Origin: a virus
DNA: 41,445 nucleotides
Virus record (IMG/VR): IMGVR_UViG_3300020021_000024
Location: 1 to 41,445 of that record
Direction: 5' to 3' (one strand)
In this document: one piece after another, positions 27,430 to 37,674 of the stretch
Layout of the letters: the number at the start of each line of letters is the position of its first letter
Numbering within the stretch: the stretch's first letter is position 1
Notes under the pieces: generated by a model
What the model was told of the DNA's origin: nothing
Seen by the model: only the letters and a program-made list of their open reading frames with translations
Databases searched by the model: none
Program-made: the position numbers and the translations under genes

Positions 27430-30041
27430 TGGAAACGTCTATATCTCAACAGAATTGGGTTGGTGGAGAACTTAGCCAGAATATGCGGGGCCGGTTTGAT
27501 TTACCGGTATACGCTAATGGGGCGGAGAAGTTAGTTAATTTTATTTCCGAAACGTCGGGACCTGCGCGATTCCGTTCAGGTACCCAATTTGTTAATCCTA
27601 CTCGTCGTAATCAAGTCGGTTGTTTGATCCCTTTCCAGTTTAATTCAACAGGTACCCAATCTTATCTTTTAGAATTTACTCAAGGCTATATTCGTTTTTA
27701 TCAGAATGATGTGATCTTAACATCATCAACAGTTAATATTAGTAATGCCACAACAGCGAGCCCTGTTGTAATTACCTCCGTCGGTCATGGGTTTAGTAAT
27801 GGAGATGAAGTTATTATTGATAATGTTGTTGGTATGACGAGTCTTAATAATCGAAATTTTGTTGTTCAAAATGTAACAGTAAATACTTTTCAATTATACG
27901 ATGTGTTGGGAACTACACCTATTGATGGTACTACCTTCGGTTTCTATATTTCAGGTGGAACAGCGAGTAAAATCTACGAGATATCAACCCCGTATCAATT
28001 AGCGGATTTATTCGCATTGAAATATGGTCAAAATGCGGATGTGTTGTATATTGTTCATCCTAATTATGAGCCAATGAAATTAACTCGGATGGGGAGTACG
28101 TCATGGATATTAGCCAAATTTGATAGAACAGGCGATCCTTTTTTAAGTAAGAAAGTTATTACGGGTATTTCTCAAGCAAATCCGGCTAACGTATTATCTG
28201 TAGGTCACGGGTATTCAACAGGAGATATTGTTATCATTAATGCTGTTGTTGGAATGACTCAAGTTAATAATTCTTTACAGGGCACGCAATATACAATTAC
28301 TAAAGTCGATGCAGATAATTTTACTTTAAACGGAATAGACTCGACGGGATACATCGCGTGGAGTTCTGCGGGGTATGCTTCTCTTCAAAATCTGTTACCT
28401 GGGGCGATTGCGTTTTATCAGGGTCGTTTGGTTTACGGTTATTCAGGGGCATTTCCTGAAAGTATTTGGGGATCGAAACCTTTGGATGCGAGTGGGAACC
28501 CTCAATACGATGATTTGACTTTAGGCGGTACAGCGACGGATGGTTATAAATTTACCTTATCGCCTATTACCGGAAAAGTTGACCGTATCGAATCATTGGT
28601 TCCTACTTTGAATTTCTTAGCTATTTGTACTTTTGAAGGTATTTCTAAGTGCGATGGGGGTACCGCAGGGGACCCAATTTCACCCGTTAATATTAATATT
28701 ACACCGGCGGTGACTCAAGGTGTGCTTCAACAGATTAGCCCCATGTTACTCGGAATCAGTCTGATATTTTTCCATCGTAGTGGTTTGATTATGTACAGTA
28801 TGGAGTTTGATATTTTTTATAGCGCGTACAATGCTATTGATCAGAATTTAGGTAACGAGCACATTACCCAATCAGGTGTCACCCAAATGGTTTATAGAAA
28901 TGGGCGGCCCCCTATGTTTTTATATACTCGTAACGATGGGGTATTGATCGCTAATACTTTTAAATCTGGGGGACGTAGTAATGCGGATATTAACGGAACA
29001 TCCCGTTTAATCATGGGTGGAAAATCATCAAAGGTTTTGAGTGTGGGGAATATGCCCAGGACAACCGCGTTTGATCAAACATGGGTTATTGTTGAACGGG
29101 TTATCAATAGTCAGACGGTTAGGTATGTAGAGTTTATGAATGATGAAGTTATTATTCCCGAACGCGATGATTATTTTAATGTAAATGGTGCGGCAGGTAT
29201 TGAAGATATTGGCGAAGGGATTGACGAAACAGATGATGATACAGCGTGGCGTAATGCAGCTTTTGAAGCCCAAAAACAGTATGTATTTACTGATTCGAAT
29301 TTAACTTATGATGGCAGTGATTATGCGACAGTTACAATGACACCTGGGGCGATCACTGGATCAGGTATTACTTTTACAGCGGGTGGAAGTGTTTTTACAG
29401 CGGCCATGGTAGGTCAAGAAATTTGGAAAAAATCGGTAAATGGGGTCGGAACGGGTCGGGCTGTGATTACAGGGTATACTTCGGCAACAGTTGTAACGTG
29501 TAATATTGAATCCGATTTTGATACAGTGACAGCGATACCCATTGGTGGATGGTATTTAACAACTAATATAGTTTTAGGCGCATGGCATTTAGAAGGGGAG
29601 ACAGTAGGGGTTTTAACTGACGGCGGTGAACATGCTGAACAGACAGTCGTTAATGGATCTATTACTTTACAATATCAGGCAAGCATAGTTCATGTAGGTA
29701 AAGAATATTTAGGGTTAATTAAATCAATGAGTGTTGAAGGTGGGGCTCAACCTGGATCAGGTCCGTCTCAAGGCAAGACCAAAATTATTAATCGCATTGA
29801 TATTCATTTTTTGAATACTCTTGGTGCAAAGTACGGAAGCTCACTGTATACTCTACAGGATACAGAGTTTCGGTCTGATCAAGATTCGACAGGTCGCCCA
29901 TCACCACCGTTTACAGGTATTAAAAATTTATTTTTTGAGGATACGAGTGAGTCAGAGAAGCATGTTTATATAGTTCAAGATTCACCTTTACCATGTACAG
30001 TTCTTTGTGTTATTCCTTTTGTAGAAGTTTCCGACGATTGA
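27429..30041 (+). CDS. Tail nozzle (tubular protein B-like)
   Basis: 870 residues. The start QQNWVGGELSQNMRGRFDLPVYANGAEKLVNFISETSGPARFRSGTQFV is typical of podovirus nozzle proteins (tail tubular protein B type). Two copies of an E1_FCCH-like beta module, about 105-177 and 246-315, contain the echo SVGHGFSNGDEVIIDNVVGM / SVGHGYSTGDIVIINAVVGM. Later segments (GAIAFYQGRLVYGYSG, FPESIWGSKP, FFHRSGLIMYSMEFD) fit the nozzle core. It would close the short tail and hold the DNA until infection. The ATG overlaps the adaptor stop. Confidence 0.87.
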   Translation: METSISQQNWVGGELSQNMRGRFDLPVYANGAEKLVNFISETSGPARFRSGTQFVNPTRRNQVGCLIPFQFNSTGTQSYLLEFTQGYIRFYQNDVILTSSTVNISNATTASPVVITSVGHGFSNGDEVIIDNVVGMTSLNNRNFVVQNVTVNTFQLYDVLGTTPIDGTTFGFYISGGTASKIYEISTPYQLADLFALKYGQNADVLYIVHPNYEPMKLTRMGSTSWILAKFDRTGDPFLSKKVITGISQANPANVLSVGHGYSTGDIVIINAVVGMTQVNNSLQGTQYTITKVDADNFTLNGIDSTGYIAWSSAGYASLQNLLPGAIAFYQGRLVYGYSGAFPESIWGSKPLDASGNPQYDDLTLGGTATDGYKFTLSPITGKVDRIESLVPTLNFLAICTFEGISKCDGGTAGDPISPVNINITPAVTQGVLQQISPMLLGISLIFFHRSGLIMYSMEFDIFYSAYNAIDQNLGNEHITQSGVTQMVYRNGRPPMFLYTRNDGVLIANTFKSGGRSNADINGTSRLIMGGKSSKVLSVGNMPRTTAFDQTWVIVERVINSQTVRYVEFMNDEVIIPERDDYFNVNGAAGIEDIGEGIDETDDDTAWRNAAFEAQKQYVFTDSNLTYDGSDYATVTMTPGAITGSGITFTAGGSVFTAAMVGQEIWKKSVNGVGTGRAVITGYTSATVVTCNIESDFDTVTAIPIGGWYLTTNIVLGAWHLEGETVGVLTDGGEHAEQTVVNGSITLQYQASIVHVGKEYLGLIKSMSVEGGAQPGSGPSQGKTKIINRIDIHFLNTLGAKYGSSLYTLQDTEFRSDQDSTGRPSPPFTGIKNLFFEDTSESEKHVYIVQDSPLPCTVLCVIPFVEVSDD

Positions 30042-30052
30042 AAGGGTGATTT

Positions 30053-30526
30053 ATGCCAGCAGCATTAGCAGCAGCCACAGCGTTTAGTGCAATTTCGTCG
30101 ATTACAGGCGGTATCAATGCCCAATCGGCGGCCAATCAAAATGCCAAGTTACAAGAACAACAAGGTGGTATTGCTCTTGACGAAGCAAAAACTAATGCAA
30201 CAAATACCGCGTATAACTTAAATCAAGAAATTGGCAAGCAGAGATTAGCTTATCTTGCTAATGGTGTTTCTTTAGAGGGTTCTCCCGCTTTAGTTCAAAA
30301 TGAAGCAACGAAATATGGGCAGACTCAAGTCGATGCGATTTTAAAACAGGGTGCGGCTCAATATAATCTTGCTCAAGCAAATGCAGCGGTAACGAAAAAT
30401 CAAGGTCGTGCCGCATTGATTGCGGGTATTGGTCAGAGTATAGGAACTACTGCTTCAGGTGTTGGTACTATGTATAAGGCAGGGATATTCGATCCACCTA
30501 AATCGACAACGAAAGTGAAAGTTTAA
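30053..30526 (+). CDS. Internal virion / ejection protein A
   Basis: 157 residues, rich in Ala, Gln, Gly and Asn, with a hydrophobic head (MPAALAAATAFSAISSITGGINAQ), long polar helices and a glycine-rich IAGIGQSIGTTASGVGTMYKAG near the end. Size, composition and order (directly before two large internal proteins) match the T7 gp14-type protein that forms the outer-membrane pore during DNA ejection, although sequence similarity cannot be tested here. GAAAGGGTG lies upstream. Confidence 0.75.
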   Translation: MPAALAAATAFSAISSITGGINAQSAANQNAKLQEQQGGIALDEAKTNATNTAYNLNQEIGKQRLAYLANGVSLEGSPALVQNEATKYGQTQVDAILKQGAAQYNLAQANAAVTKNQGRAALIAGIGQSIGTTASGVGTMYKAGIFDPPKSTTKVKV

Positions 30527-32157
30527 TGGTTCAGATTCCTCAAATTACAAGAGATCGTTTAGCATCTTCTGTTGTCGGTACCCCTGAATTGGATACCAGT
30601 GGACAGAAGATCGGCCAGTCGATGGCGGCTATGGGCGAACAGATTGGTCAGGCTGCGGGGGAGTACGCTATTCAAAGACAGACTTTACTTGATCAAGCTG
30701 AATCTAATCGCCTTATTGTTAGTAAGAATATGGCTGATATCCAGGCTTTTGAACAAGCCAAGAATACATTTGCTAGTGAACCAGAAAAGGCATTACCATT
30801 TGTTCAAGATCAAATGGAAAAGAATTTAACTTCAGTTCAACAGCAAGCATCTAATCCAAGGGTTTCATTAATGATTGGGGCTAACAATTCTTATTTTCCA
30901 AGTAAATTAGGACTCGATGTTTTACAGTGGGGTCAACTTCAGCGAGTAGCTGTAGATAAAGCTCATGTGATAAATCAAGGGAATCAGTTGATAAGTCAGA
31001 CAAGCGATCTCATTGATGGTAAAAAAAGTTTAACAGAAAACATGAGTACTTTTACTTTACAAGCGGCTCAAGCAGGTCACATATCCGCGGGAGCTTTTGC
31101 TGCGGCGAGTCCGGCGTCAGCCGCTCAATTGAAGATGAAGATGCTCCCTTCATTGGCAACACATTCGACTTATAAATTGATGCAAGATAATCCTATTCAA
31201 GCCAGAGAATTTCTTGAACAACCTAGTATCAAAGAGTTATATAAACCCAATCCTAAAGAGTGGGATACTTTACATCAACATGTTTTACAAAGGGAAAAGG
31301 ATTTAGGCATATATACTCAAAGTGCAGAGGCAATGAAACCTTTGATAGATAGTCCTCAAATTGTTGGTCAAATAGTTTCCCCTGATAACGCAGCTAATCA
31401 TATTGATTTAAATGCTATATCGGCTATGCCTTCGGGGCCAATGCGCGATGCTCTGTATAAATTGGCTTTGCACAGTCATTCTCAATTGAATCAGGGTGAA
31501 CAAGCAGCGCGTGTTGTTAAGTTTGCTGATGATGCAAAAAATATCGGTGTTGATATAGGTAAAGTAGGTCAAGATAAATCAGTATCTGATTTGGTAAAGT
31601 TTCATTCAGAATTAATAGACGCTCATGCTGACGGGCTTATTAATAAACAGACTTTCACTAAGTTTTATGGAAATCTAGCAATACCTCTTCGAGATGCTGT
31701 TTTAAAAGCACACGATTCAGCTATGTTAAAACAGGTACAAAATCCTAATCCAGTAATGGGTTTTATTCAGAATTTCTTCTCACCCCACCCACAACCGGAT
31801 CAAGTGATTGACAAGTATGTTGGAGGGTATGATGTTATTAATAATTGGGCCAAAACACTGCACCAAGAGGGTAATGATGAGTATAAAGCTCAAGCTATTA
31901 AAAAATATATGGATGTATCTGATAGTCGTCAGCCCGGTGCAGTAGATCCTTTGGGTCGGCCTTGGACCCCCGCGACTAATGCTCGTGATGTGATGGGTAT
32001 TTTAGAAGGGCGTGATAGTATTCAGACGCCTATTGGGTCTCGTAAGATTGCGGGATATAATAACACAACTCAAAAACCTACTGTTGATTTTTCTCCCCAG
32101 GATCAAGAAAAATTGAATCATCTTAAAGCCCTTCAAAAAGCTATGACCGGAGCCTAA
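30526..32157 (+). CDS. Internal virion / ejection protein B
   Basis: 543 residues, almost wholly helical, Gln/Ala-rich with no membrane segment or enzymatic motif (QIPQITRDRLASSVVGTPELDTSGQKIGQSMAAMGEQIGQAAGEYA at the start, many AxxA helices, a VDPLGRPWTP turn late). It sits in the place of T7 gp15 between the small and the giant internal proteins and overlaps the previous gene by one base. It probably forms the periplasmic part of the DNA-ejection conduit. Confidence 0.78.
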   Translation: MVQIPQITRDRLASSVVGTPELDTSGQKIGQSMAAMGEQIGQAAGEYAIQRQTLLDQAESNRLIVSKNMADIQAFEQAKNTFASEPEKALPFVQDQMEKNLTSVQQQASNPRVSLMIGANNSYFPSKLGLDVLQWGQLQRVAVDKAHVINQGNQLISQTSDLIDGKKSLTENMSTFTLQAAQAGHISAGAFAAASPASAAQLKMKMLPSLATHSTYKLMQDNPIQAREFLEQPSIKELYKPNPKEWDTLHQHVLQREKDLGIYTQSAEAMKPLIDSPQIVGQIVSPDNAANHIDLNAISAMPSGPMRDALYKLALHSHSQLNQGEQAARVVKFADDAKNIGVDIGKVGQDKSVSDLVKFHSELIDAHADGLINKQTFTKFYGNLAIPLRDAVLKAHDSAMLKQVQNPNPVMGFIQNFFSPHPQPDQVIDKYVGGYDVINNWAKTLHQEGNDEYKAQAIKKYMDVSDSRQPGAVDPLGRPWTPATNARDVMGILEGRDSIQTPIGSRKIAGYNNTTQKPTVDFSPQDQEKLNHLKALQKAMTGA

Positions 32158-32159
32158 TT

Positions 32160-35100
32160 ATGGGTCAACAAGATTATGATGGTGGAGCAGATACTGCAAC
32201 ACCAACCCAACCTCAACAGGCCGCAGCTATTCCTACGTCAATGGATGTGAATGATGTTAATAAGTTAGGAATGGGTAGTGAGATTCAATACACCCAACCC
32301 AAACCCCCACCAGAACCTAATTTAGGTGAGCGTTTAACTGAAGATATTGAAAAACCAATTATCCAAAATGTTCACACTATTGGGGCTGGTGTATCTTGGT
32401 TAGGCGATTTTGTAAAAGACAATACACCCTTTGGGGGATTAGGTGATCGCATATCGAAAATGGGGCTTGTAACAACTGAACGAACTCAAAAAGCGCTATC
32501 TGAAAAGTTTTCGAATTTTACTCCTAATATGTGGGATAACATGGTAGGTGCTGTTCCTACTATTGCGGGTATACTTGGTACAGGAGTAGTAGTAGGTCTA
32601 GCGTCCGGTCCTACAGCGGCTGCGGGGATTACAACCGCTATGGTGGCAACTGCGGGAGGTTTAGGGATAGGTGCTGAAGAGTATCAGAAGTTTAAACAAC
32701 AGGGTTTAACAACTGATCAGTCAACAGCTTTGGCAGCAGCTATAGGGGTTCCAGCGGGTGGCACAATGGCATTAGGTTTTGGGGTTGTTGGTAAATTAGT
32801 TAACCCTTGGTTTGGGAATATGTTGAAAGCTAGTATAGGGAAAATTGTTGGGGATAGAATTACAAAGTTAGCTGCGCAAAGTGCAACTAATGCGGTTGCA
32901 GCAGGGGCCGCAGGTCTTGCTTTTGGGGCTGTTAAAAATACCGGTGATTTTATGACAGGTGTAGCCCCGGGTAATGAAAAGGAAACAGCCTTAAATGCTT
33001 TAACTGATACAGCACAAAACGGATTAATGGGGCTTGTTTTAGGCGGCGGTTTAGGTTTGCATTATGGTATTGCACAGCATAATAGGTTAATTGATTCTTT
33101 TCAAAAGATGGGGATGGACCCGAAAGAAGCACAACAAACCGCAACGGATGTTATGGGACAAGGTGCACATGTTTTAATGGACGCTGTAGAAAAACATTTG
33201 AAGTATACGGCTGATGAAAATGCCCGTATTCAGGCACCTCCGGCTAAAGGACAGGTGAGACCTAATGTTTTGGAACGTACAGGTATTCCGCCAGAGTTAG
33301 CTAATGAGTTTCCTTCAATTGATCAAACCCCTGATATATCGGAGTTATCAGGTGAAGATGTTGTACGGTTATCTAAAAATTTTCAGTATGTAAAAATGCA
33401 GTCTTTGAATATTTTAGCACCTGTTGGAAAACATGCGACAGGTAATGAGATTTTAAGAAAATTTGTTGGGGGTCGTGATGTTCAAAAGCTTCGTAATAGT
33501 AATTTACACGATGATTTAATTAAGAAAATTGCTCAAGAGAAAGAATTGCCAAGTGATCCTGTTTACGATGATTTAAGAAAAATGCAGCCTAATGATATCG
33601 CTGAATTAAAACAGCAAGCTATTTTTAGAAGTGATATTGATTCCGAGTTTGCGAAGTTAGCATTAGAAAATCCCGAATTAGCTGCTGATCAATTACATGA
33701 TCAGTTAAGAGATTTATCTGGTCGTAAGATGGATGCTACTGATGAAGAGGTAAAAGATACGTCAGATAAAATAAAAAAAATGGCACCCGTTTTAAAACTT
33801 ATTTTAAACCCAACCCCGGCCATGAAAGAAGTTATATATGAGGGTCAACGATATTATGATGAACAAGGTATTGTTTCTAAAGCGATGCAAACAATTGATG
33901 AGATCAAAGAAAATTATCATTCGTCCAGACTTTATAAATCGTCGCCTTTAGCGGATTATGTTAAAAATTTAAAATCAGTTCTAAAAAAGTTCTCGGCACA
34001 TTCTTTACAGAGGTATTACCCTAATAGTTGGTTAGCCATGGCTGATGGTAAAGAGTTTAAGACAGAGAATTTTGCTGATGCGTTATATGAACATGCCGAA
34101 GAGATGACTGCTGTAAATTACTCTCGTCAAATGCAAAATGCTTTAGTCGAGCCAATACCGGTTCCTTTAGCTGCGTGGGTTCGCGAAGGTGTAAATCCAC
34201 CCGGTTGGCAGCAAATCGGTACTTCTCGTAAATTAGTTTTCCAACGTGATCAGAAAACAGGGGAGTTACAGTTAGATGATAACAAAAATCCCAAACATCA
34301 TTTTGTCGTATTTATGGCCCCTAAAGGTATTGCTGATGCAATGAAACCTTTGACAGATCCGAATTATTTAAAATTAGTCCCCGGTTATCAAACACTAGAT
34401 AAATTTCAAGGGATGGCAAAAACAGGTTTATTAAGTGCGTCATTTTTTCATCATTTAACTTTTACGACTCAAACAGCAGCTTCTTATGATGGGTATAAGA
34501 CTCTTGCTAATATTCCATTGGCTTTAAAAAATGACATAATGAGTGAACCGGGTTTTAGGGATTTAGAAGAGAGGTTTGTAAGATATACAGGTACTACCCA
34601 GGCTACTCACGCGATTCAAGATGTTTGGCAAGATATGAATAAAGGGGATGACCGTTTTTCTAAGGTTTTGCAGACACCTGTTATCAAACAAGTTGTTGAT
34701 GTTTTGGATGCGAATACTGATCTTCTTTTTAAAGGTATGCAACGATACGAAAAGACGATGACGTTTTCAGCGAATATGGCGAAATGGGAAGGTGAACATC
34801 CAGGCGCGACTCAACAACAAGTTGATGAAGCAGGGTATGGTTATGCGAAAGCAACTAATGCAACATTTGGTGGTTTAAATTGGGAAGCATTAGGGGTTAA
34901 TCGTACGCACGTTGCTTTGATGAGGTTAGGATTATTAGCCCCTGATTGGGTTGTTTCGGCACTTTTGTCAGCTAAATATGCAGCTACCGAGAAATTCGGG
35001 TCAACAGCAGGTTCTCAAGCCCGATGGACTTTAGGATCGGCTATTATCGGTGGGTTTGTTTTAAATAATTTTTTAAATGGCTTGAGAACCGGTCATTCTA

Positions 35101-35525
35101 CTCTTGGGAATAAAAAAGGTCACGAGTGGGAAATCGAAACTCAACCAGATACATACACTAATCTTATTCGTGGTGGTCCAGGTGAAGTTTTAAAAATGAT
35201 GTCTGATGTTTACGAATCTGAAGGTGGTCAAGGTTTTGCTCGTTATGCCGAAGGAAAACAATCCCCATTGGCATCGGCATATACTCGATTTACGAGTGGG
35301 GTTAATTACTCGGGGGCAAATATTTGGAAAGGTAAATCAATATTAGAAAAGAATGTAAATGGTTTTTGGAATATTGCGGCACCGATGGTCGGTATACCTA
35401 TCGGAGCGACAAGCATGGTTGATTATGCACAGAGAGAGCCTAATAAGACTTTATTAGGTTTTGGGCTTGTTGGGACTGGTTTAAGCAGGTTTTCTTTACC
35501 TCATAGCAAACGTAAAAATAAGTGA
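32160..35525 (+). CDS. Giant internal virion / ejection protein C
   Basis: 1121 residues, the longest protein of the genome. The first 60 residues are Pro/Gln-rich. Residues 130-310 hold several Ala/Gly-rich hydrophobic segments (VPTIAGILGTGVVVGLASG, AALAAAIGVPAGGTMALGF, GLMGLVLGGGLGLHYG) that could cross the inner membrane. The rest is long helical parts and a late hydrophobic WTLGSAIIGGFVLNNFL. It has the size and place of T7 gp16. No lytic transglycosylase motif is visible at the N-terminus, so wall digestion must come from another protein. Confidence 0.8.
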   Translation: MGQQDYDGGADTATPTQPQQAAAIPTSMDVNDVNKLGMGSEIQYTQPKPPPEPNLGERLTEDIEKPIIQNVHTIGAGVSWLGDFVKDNTPFGGLGDRISKMGLVTTERTQKALSEKFSNFTPNMWDNMVGAVPTIAGILGTGVVVGLASGPTAAAGITTAMVATAGGLGIGAEEYQKFKQQGLTTDQSTALAAAIGVPAGGTMALGFGVVGKLVNPWFGNMLKASIGKIVGDRITKLAAQSATNAVAAGAAGLAFGAVKNTGDFMTGVAPGNEKETALNALTDTAQNGLMGLVLGGGLGLHYGIAQHNRLIDSFQKMGMDPKEAQQTATDVMGQGAHVLMDAVEKHLKYTADENARIQAPPAKGQVRPNVLERTGIPPELANEFPSIDQTPDISELSGEDVVRLSKNFQYVKMQSLNILAPVGKHATGNEILRKFVGGRDVQKLRNSNLHDDLIKKIAQEKELPSDPVYDDLRKMQPNDIAELKQQAIFRSDIDSEFAKLALENPELAADQLHDQLRDLSGRKMDATDEEVKDTSDKIKKMAPVLKLILNPTPAMKEVIYEGQRYYDEQGIVSKAMQTIDEIKENYHSSRLYKSSPLADYVKNLKSVLKKFSAHSLQRYYPNSWLAMADGKEFKTENFADALYEHAEEMTAVNYSRQMQNALVEPIPVPLAAWVREGVNPPGWQQIGTSRKLVFQRDQKTGELQLDDNKNPKHHFVVFMAPKGIADAMKPLTDPNYLKLVPGYQTLDKFQGMAKTGLLSASFFHHLTFTTQTAASYDGYKTLANIPLALKNDIMSEPGFRDLEERFVRYTGTTQATHAIQDVWQDMNKGDDRFSKVLQTPVIKQVVDVLDANTDLLFKGMQRYEKTMTFSANMAKWEGEHPGATQQQVDEAGYGYAKATNATFGGLNWEALGVNRTHVALMRLGLLAPDWVVSALLSAKYAATEKFGSTAGSQARWTLGSAIIGGFVLNNFLNGLRTGHSTLGNKKGHEWEIETQPDTYTNLIRGGPGEVLKMMSDVYESEGGQGFARYAEGKQSPLASAYTRFTSGVNYSGANIWKGKSILEKNVNGFWNIAAPMVGIPIGATSMVDYAQREPNKTLLGFGLVGTGLSRFSLPHSKRKNK

Positions 35526-35553
35526 AAAACTCTACCAACGGTTTAGTAAGTAG

Positions 35554-35562
35554 TGTTAGAAT
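35554..35562 (+). promoter_or_regulatory. Possible extended -10 promoter of the tail fibre gene
   Basis: TGT-TAGAAT (35554-35562) lies 20 bases before the tail fibre ATG; there is no good -35 box. The same TAGAAT is used in the promoter at 982. This is weak evidence on its own. Confidence 0.3.
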
Positions 35563-35582
35563 GACCACAGGGAGAATACTAA

Positions 35583-36887
35583 ATGTCAGTCACTAATCAA
35601 ACAGATAGAACATACGGTTCCGGTAATTCAGTTACTACGGCTTTCTCTTTTTTATTCAAAATTTTTGACGCTACTGAACTTTTAGTTTATTTGCTTAATA
35701 CCTCGACCAATGCGCTAACAGGTCCCTTAACTTTAAATACCGATTATAGTGTCAGTATTAATACCGTTACTGAAGGCGGGACAGTTAATTTTACTGTTGC
35801 CCCCGCGACTGGATATCAATATATTATTAAGAGATCAGTCCCGTATACCCAAACAGCTGTTATTCCATCAGAAGGGACTTTTCCAGGTAAGCAATTTGAA
35901 AATCAGTTAGACCTTATGACTATGATGATTATTCAAAATAATAGTCTAATTTCTAATATGATTCAAATGCCATCGACTTATTTAGGATCAGCGTTAACTT
36001 TCCCTTTACCGTCAGCTAATACGGTTATTGGGTGGGACCCGACAGGAGAATTTTTAGTTAATTTAGTCGTTGGGGGTCAAGGGCCTACAGGTCCCCAGGG
36101 GCCTAAAGGTGATACTGGTGCTTCAGGAAGTGGAACAGTTACCACTATTTCTTCGGCTAATTCAGATATTTCAGTCGCGAATCCTACGACGACACCGGTA
36201 TTAACTCTTAATTCAGGTACTGGTGCTAATAAAATAGTAAAGTTAGATAGTTCAGGAAAATTACCAGCCGTTGACGGAAGTCAATTAACAAATTTACCGA
36301 TAGCAAATTCTTTTTTTGTACCTAATAATATTCAAGTTTTTACGTCTACAGGGACATGGACAAAGCCGGCAGGGGTTACAAAGGTTTATGTTAAAGCCTG
36401 GGGTGCAGGTGGTGGGGGTGCTGGTGCAGGTGGTTCTCCCGCGACCGGAGGCGGGGGTGGTGGTGGCGGATATTCAGAAGGTTTTACTACAGTGTCCGGA
36501 AATGTCGCGGTCACAGTCGGAACAGGCGGTACTGCGGGTGCATCAGATCCTACCAATGGTGGAACCGGTGGAACAAGTTCTTTTGCGGGGGCAGCGACTA
36601 TCCAAGGGACAGGCGGAAATGGTGGCGCAACTACTGCCGCCGGATTAGGTGGCACAGGTGGCACAGGTAGTGGTGGACAAATTAATATTTCTGGTACTAA
36701 AGGAGGCAACGGATCTTCCGCAGCAGCTAACGGATTACCCATCGGTTACGGTGGAGCCGCTTTTGCAGGGATCGCGACCGCCCTTAATTCAGTCAATGGT
36801 GTAACTTACGGAAGTGGTGGATCAGCCGCTACCACCAATGTAAGTGGGGGAGCCGGGCATGATGGTTTGGTTATCGTGTACTACTAA
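35583..36887 (+). CDS. Tail fibre with collagen-like linker and Gly-rich tip
   Basis: 434 residues. The N-terminal 130 residues (SVTNQTDRTYGSGNSVTTAFSFLFKIFDATELLVYL..., DYSVSIN, IIKRSVPYTQTAVIPSEGTFPGKQFENQLDLMTMMI) match the tail-attachment domain of T7-like fibres and tailspikes. A collagen-like stretch GPTGPQGPKGDTGASG lies near 167-182. From about 250 on comes a 'W(T/K)KPAGVTKVYVKAWGAGGGG' glycine-rich domain (about 180 residues, many GG pairs), a type found at tips of phage adhesins. This is the likely receptor-binding protein. AGGGAGA precedes ATG. Confidence 0.87.
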   Translation: MSVTNQTDRTYGSGNSVTTAFSFLFKIFDATELLVYLLNTSTNALTGPLTLNTDYSVSINTVTEGGTVNFTVAPATGYQYIIKRSVPYTQTAVIPSEGTFPGKQFENQLDLMTMMIIQNNSLISNMIQMPSTYLGSALTFPLPSANTVIGWDPTGEFLVNLVVGGQGPTGPQGPKGDTGASGSGTVTTISSANSDISVANPTTTPVLTLNSGTGANKIVKLDSSGKLPAVDGSQLTNLPIANSFFVPNNIQVFTSTGTWTKPAGVTKVYVKAWGAGGGGAGAGGSPATGGGGGGGGYSEGFTTVSGNVAVTVGTGGTAGASDPTNGGTGGTSSFAGAATIQGTGGNGGATTAAGLGGTGGTGSGGQINISGTKGGNGSSAAANGLPIGYGGAAFAGIATALNSVNGVTYGSGGSAATTNVSGGAGHDGLVIVYY

Positions 36888-36902
36888 ATAAGGAGAAATT
36901 TT

Positions 36903-37202
36903 ATGAAAAACAAAAAAGGTCATGTGCTTTTAGGGGTAGCGTATACTCATTTGGGGGGAACTGTTTTAACCTTAACAATTGTCAAGGCCATCGGTATGGC
37001 ATTAGTTGCAGCTTGCGTATGGCATATCCCTGCGTGGGAACAGGCAAAAGCTAACGGAACCGAGGCCGCCTATCAAGCACAGCAAATGTGGCCGCAACAA
37101 TTATTCGCAAAATTACCCGGTGGAAATGCCCCAACAAAAACTGTAGTTGTTGAACCAAGAGGCGGATATTGGGAAGGTAAAGTAATAGCTAAAAATAAAT
37201 AA
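36903..37202 (+). CDS. Unknown 99-residue membrane protein
   Basis: It starts MKNKKGHVLLGVAYTHLGG and has one hydrophobic segment (about 18-40, GGTVLTLTIVKAIGMALVAACVW), then a polar Ala/Gln-rich part and a basic end. AAGGAG lies before ATG. It sits in the tail gene region; it may be a small virion or membrane protein. There is no recognised family. Confidence 0.65.
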   Translation: MKNKKGHVLLGVAYTHLGGTVLTLTIVKAIGMALVAACVWHIPAWEQAKANGTEAAYQAQQMWPQQLFAKLPGGNAPTKTVVVEPRGGYWEGKVIAKNK

Positions 37203-37223
37203 GTTTTATTAAAGGAGATCAAT

Positions 37224-37661
37224 ATGGCTGGTGAAATGTTACCTGGTTTTTTATTAGATATTTTAGCATTTGGTGGACAGAATAATTTAGCTCGCGCAAT
37301 TGCAGTCCCGTTAGCTGATGGTACTACGGCAGTATATTCTAATTCTTTTCCTCTTCGTCGGGGTTTAACTTATTCTTTTGAAGTTAAATTAGGTGGTACC
37401 GGGACCAAGGCAGTTAAAGTCGAATTAGAACAAGCAAACGTTAGACCAGCTACAGAAGGTTCGGCAGATAATGCTTGGGTCATTCCGGATAATAAAACAG
37501 GTACCCCTGTATTTTCGAGTATTGCTGATACGAACACTCATATCGTGGCGTATGCACCTGATGCAACAGCTTTTGGTCGATTAAAAGTAACGGGGTTGGC
37601 GGGTAATGACGCTAGTACAGTGTTTTCTGTTGCCCGCGCGTACGGAATTAAAACAGTTTAA
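37224..37661 (+). CDS. Unknown structural-type 145-residue protein
   Basis: Beta-rich with even spacing of strands (ARAIAVPLADGTTAVYSNSFPLRRGLTYSFEVKLGGTGTKAVKVELEQ..., HIVAYAPDATAFGRLKVTGLAGND) and no signal peptide. The layout resembles a single beta-sandwich virion module. The Shine-Dalgarno site AAAGGAGATC is strong. It lies between fibre and S74 genes, so a tail or decoration role is likely but not shown. Confidence 0.7.
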   Translation: MAGEMLPGFLLDILAFGGQNNLARAIAVPLADGTTAVYSNSFPLRRGLTYSFEVKLGGTGTKAVKVELEQANVRPATEGSADNAWVIPDNKTGTPVFSSIADTNTHIVAYAPDATAFGRLKVTGLAGNDASTVFSVARAYGIKTV

Positions 37662-37674
37662 ACAAAGGAAATTT

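Noticed and set aside
36386-36742. 118-codon Pro-rich minus frame in the tail fibre
   Set aside because: Complement of glycine codons in the Gly-rich tip.
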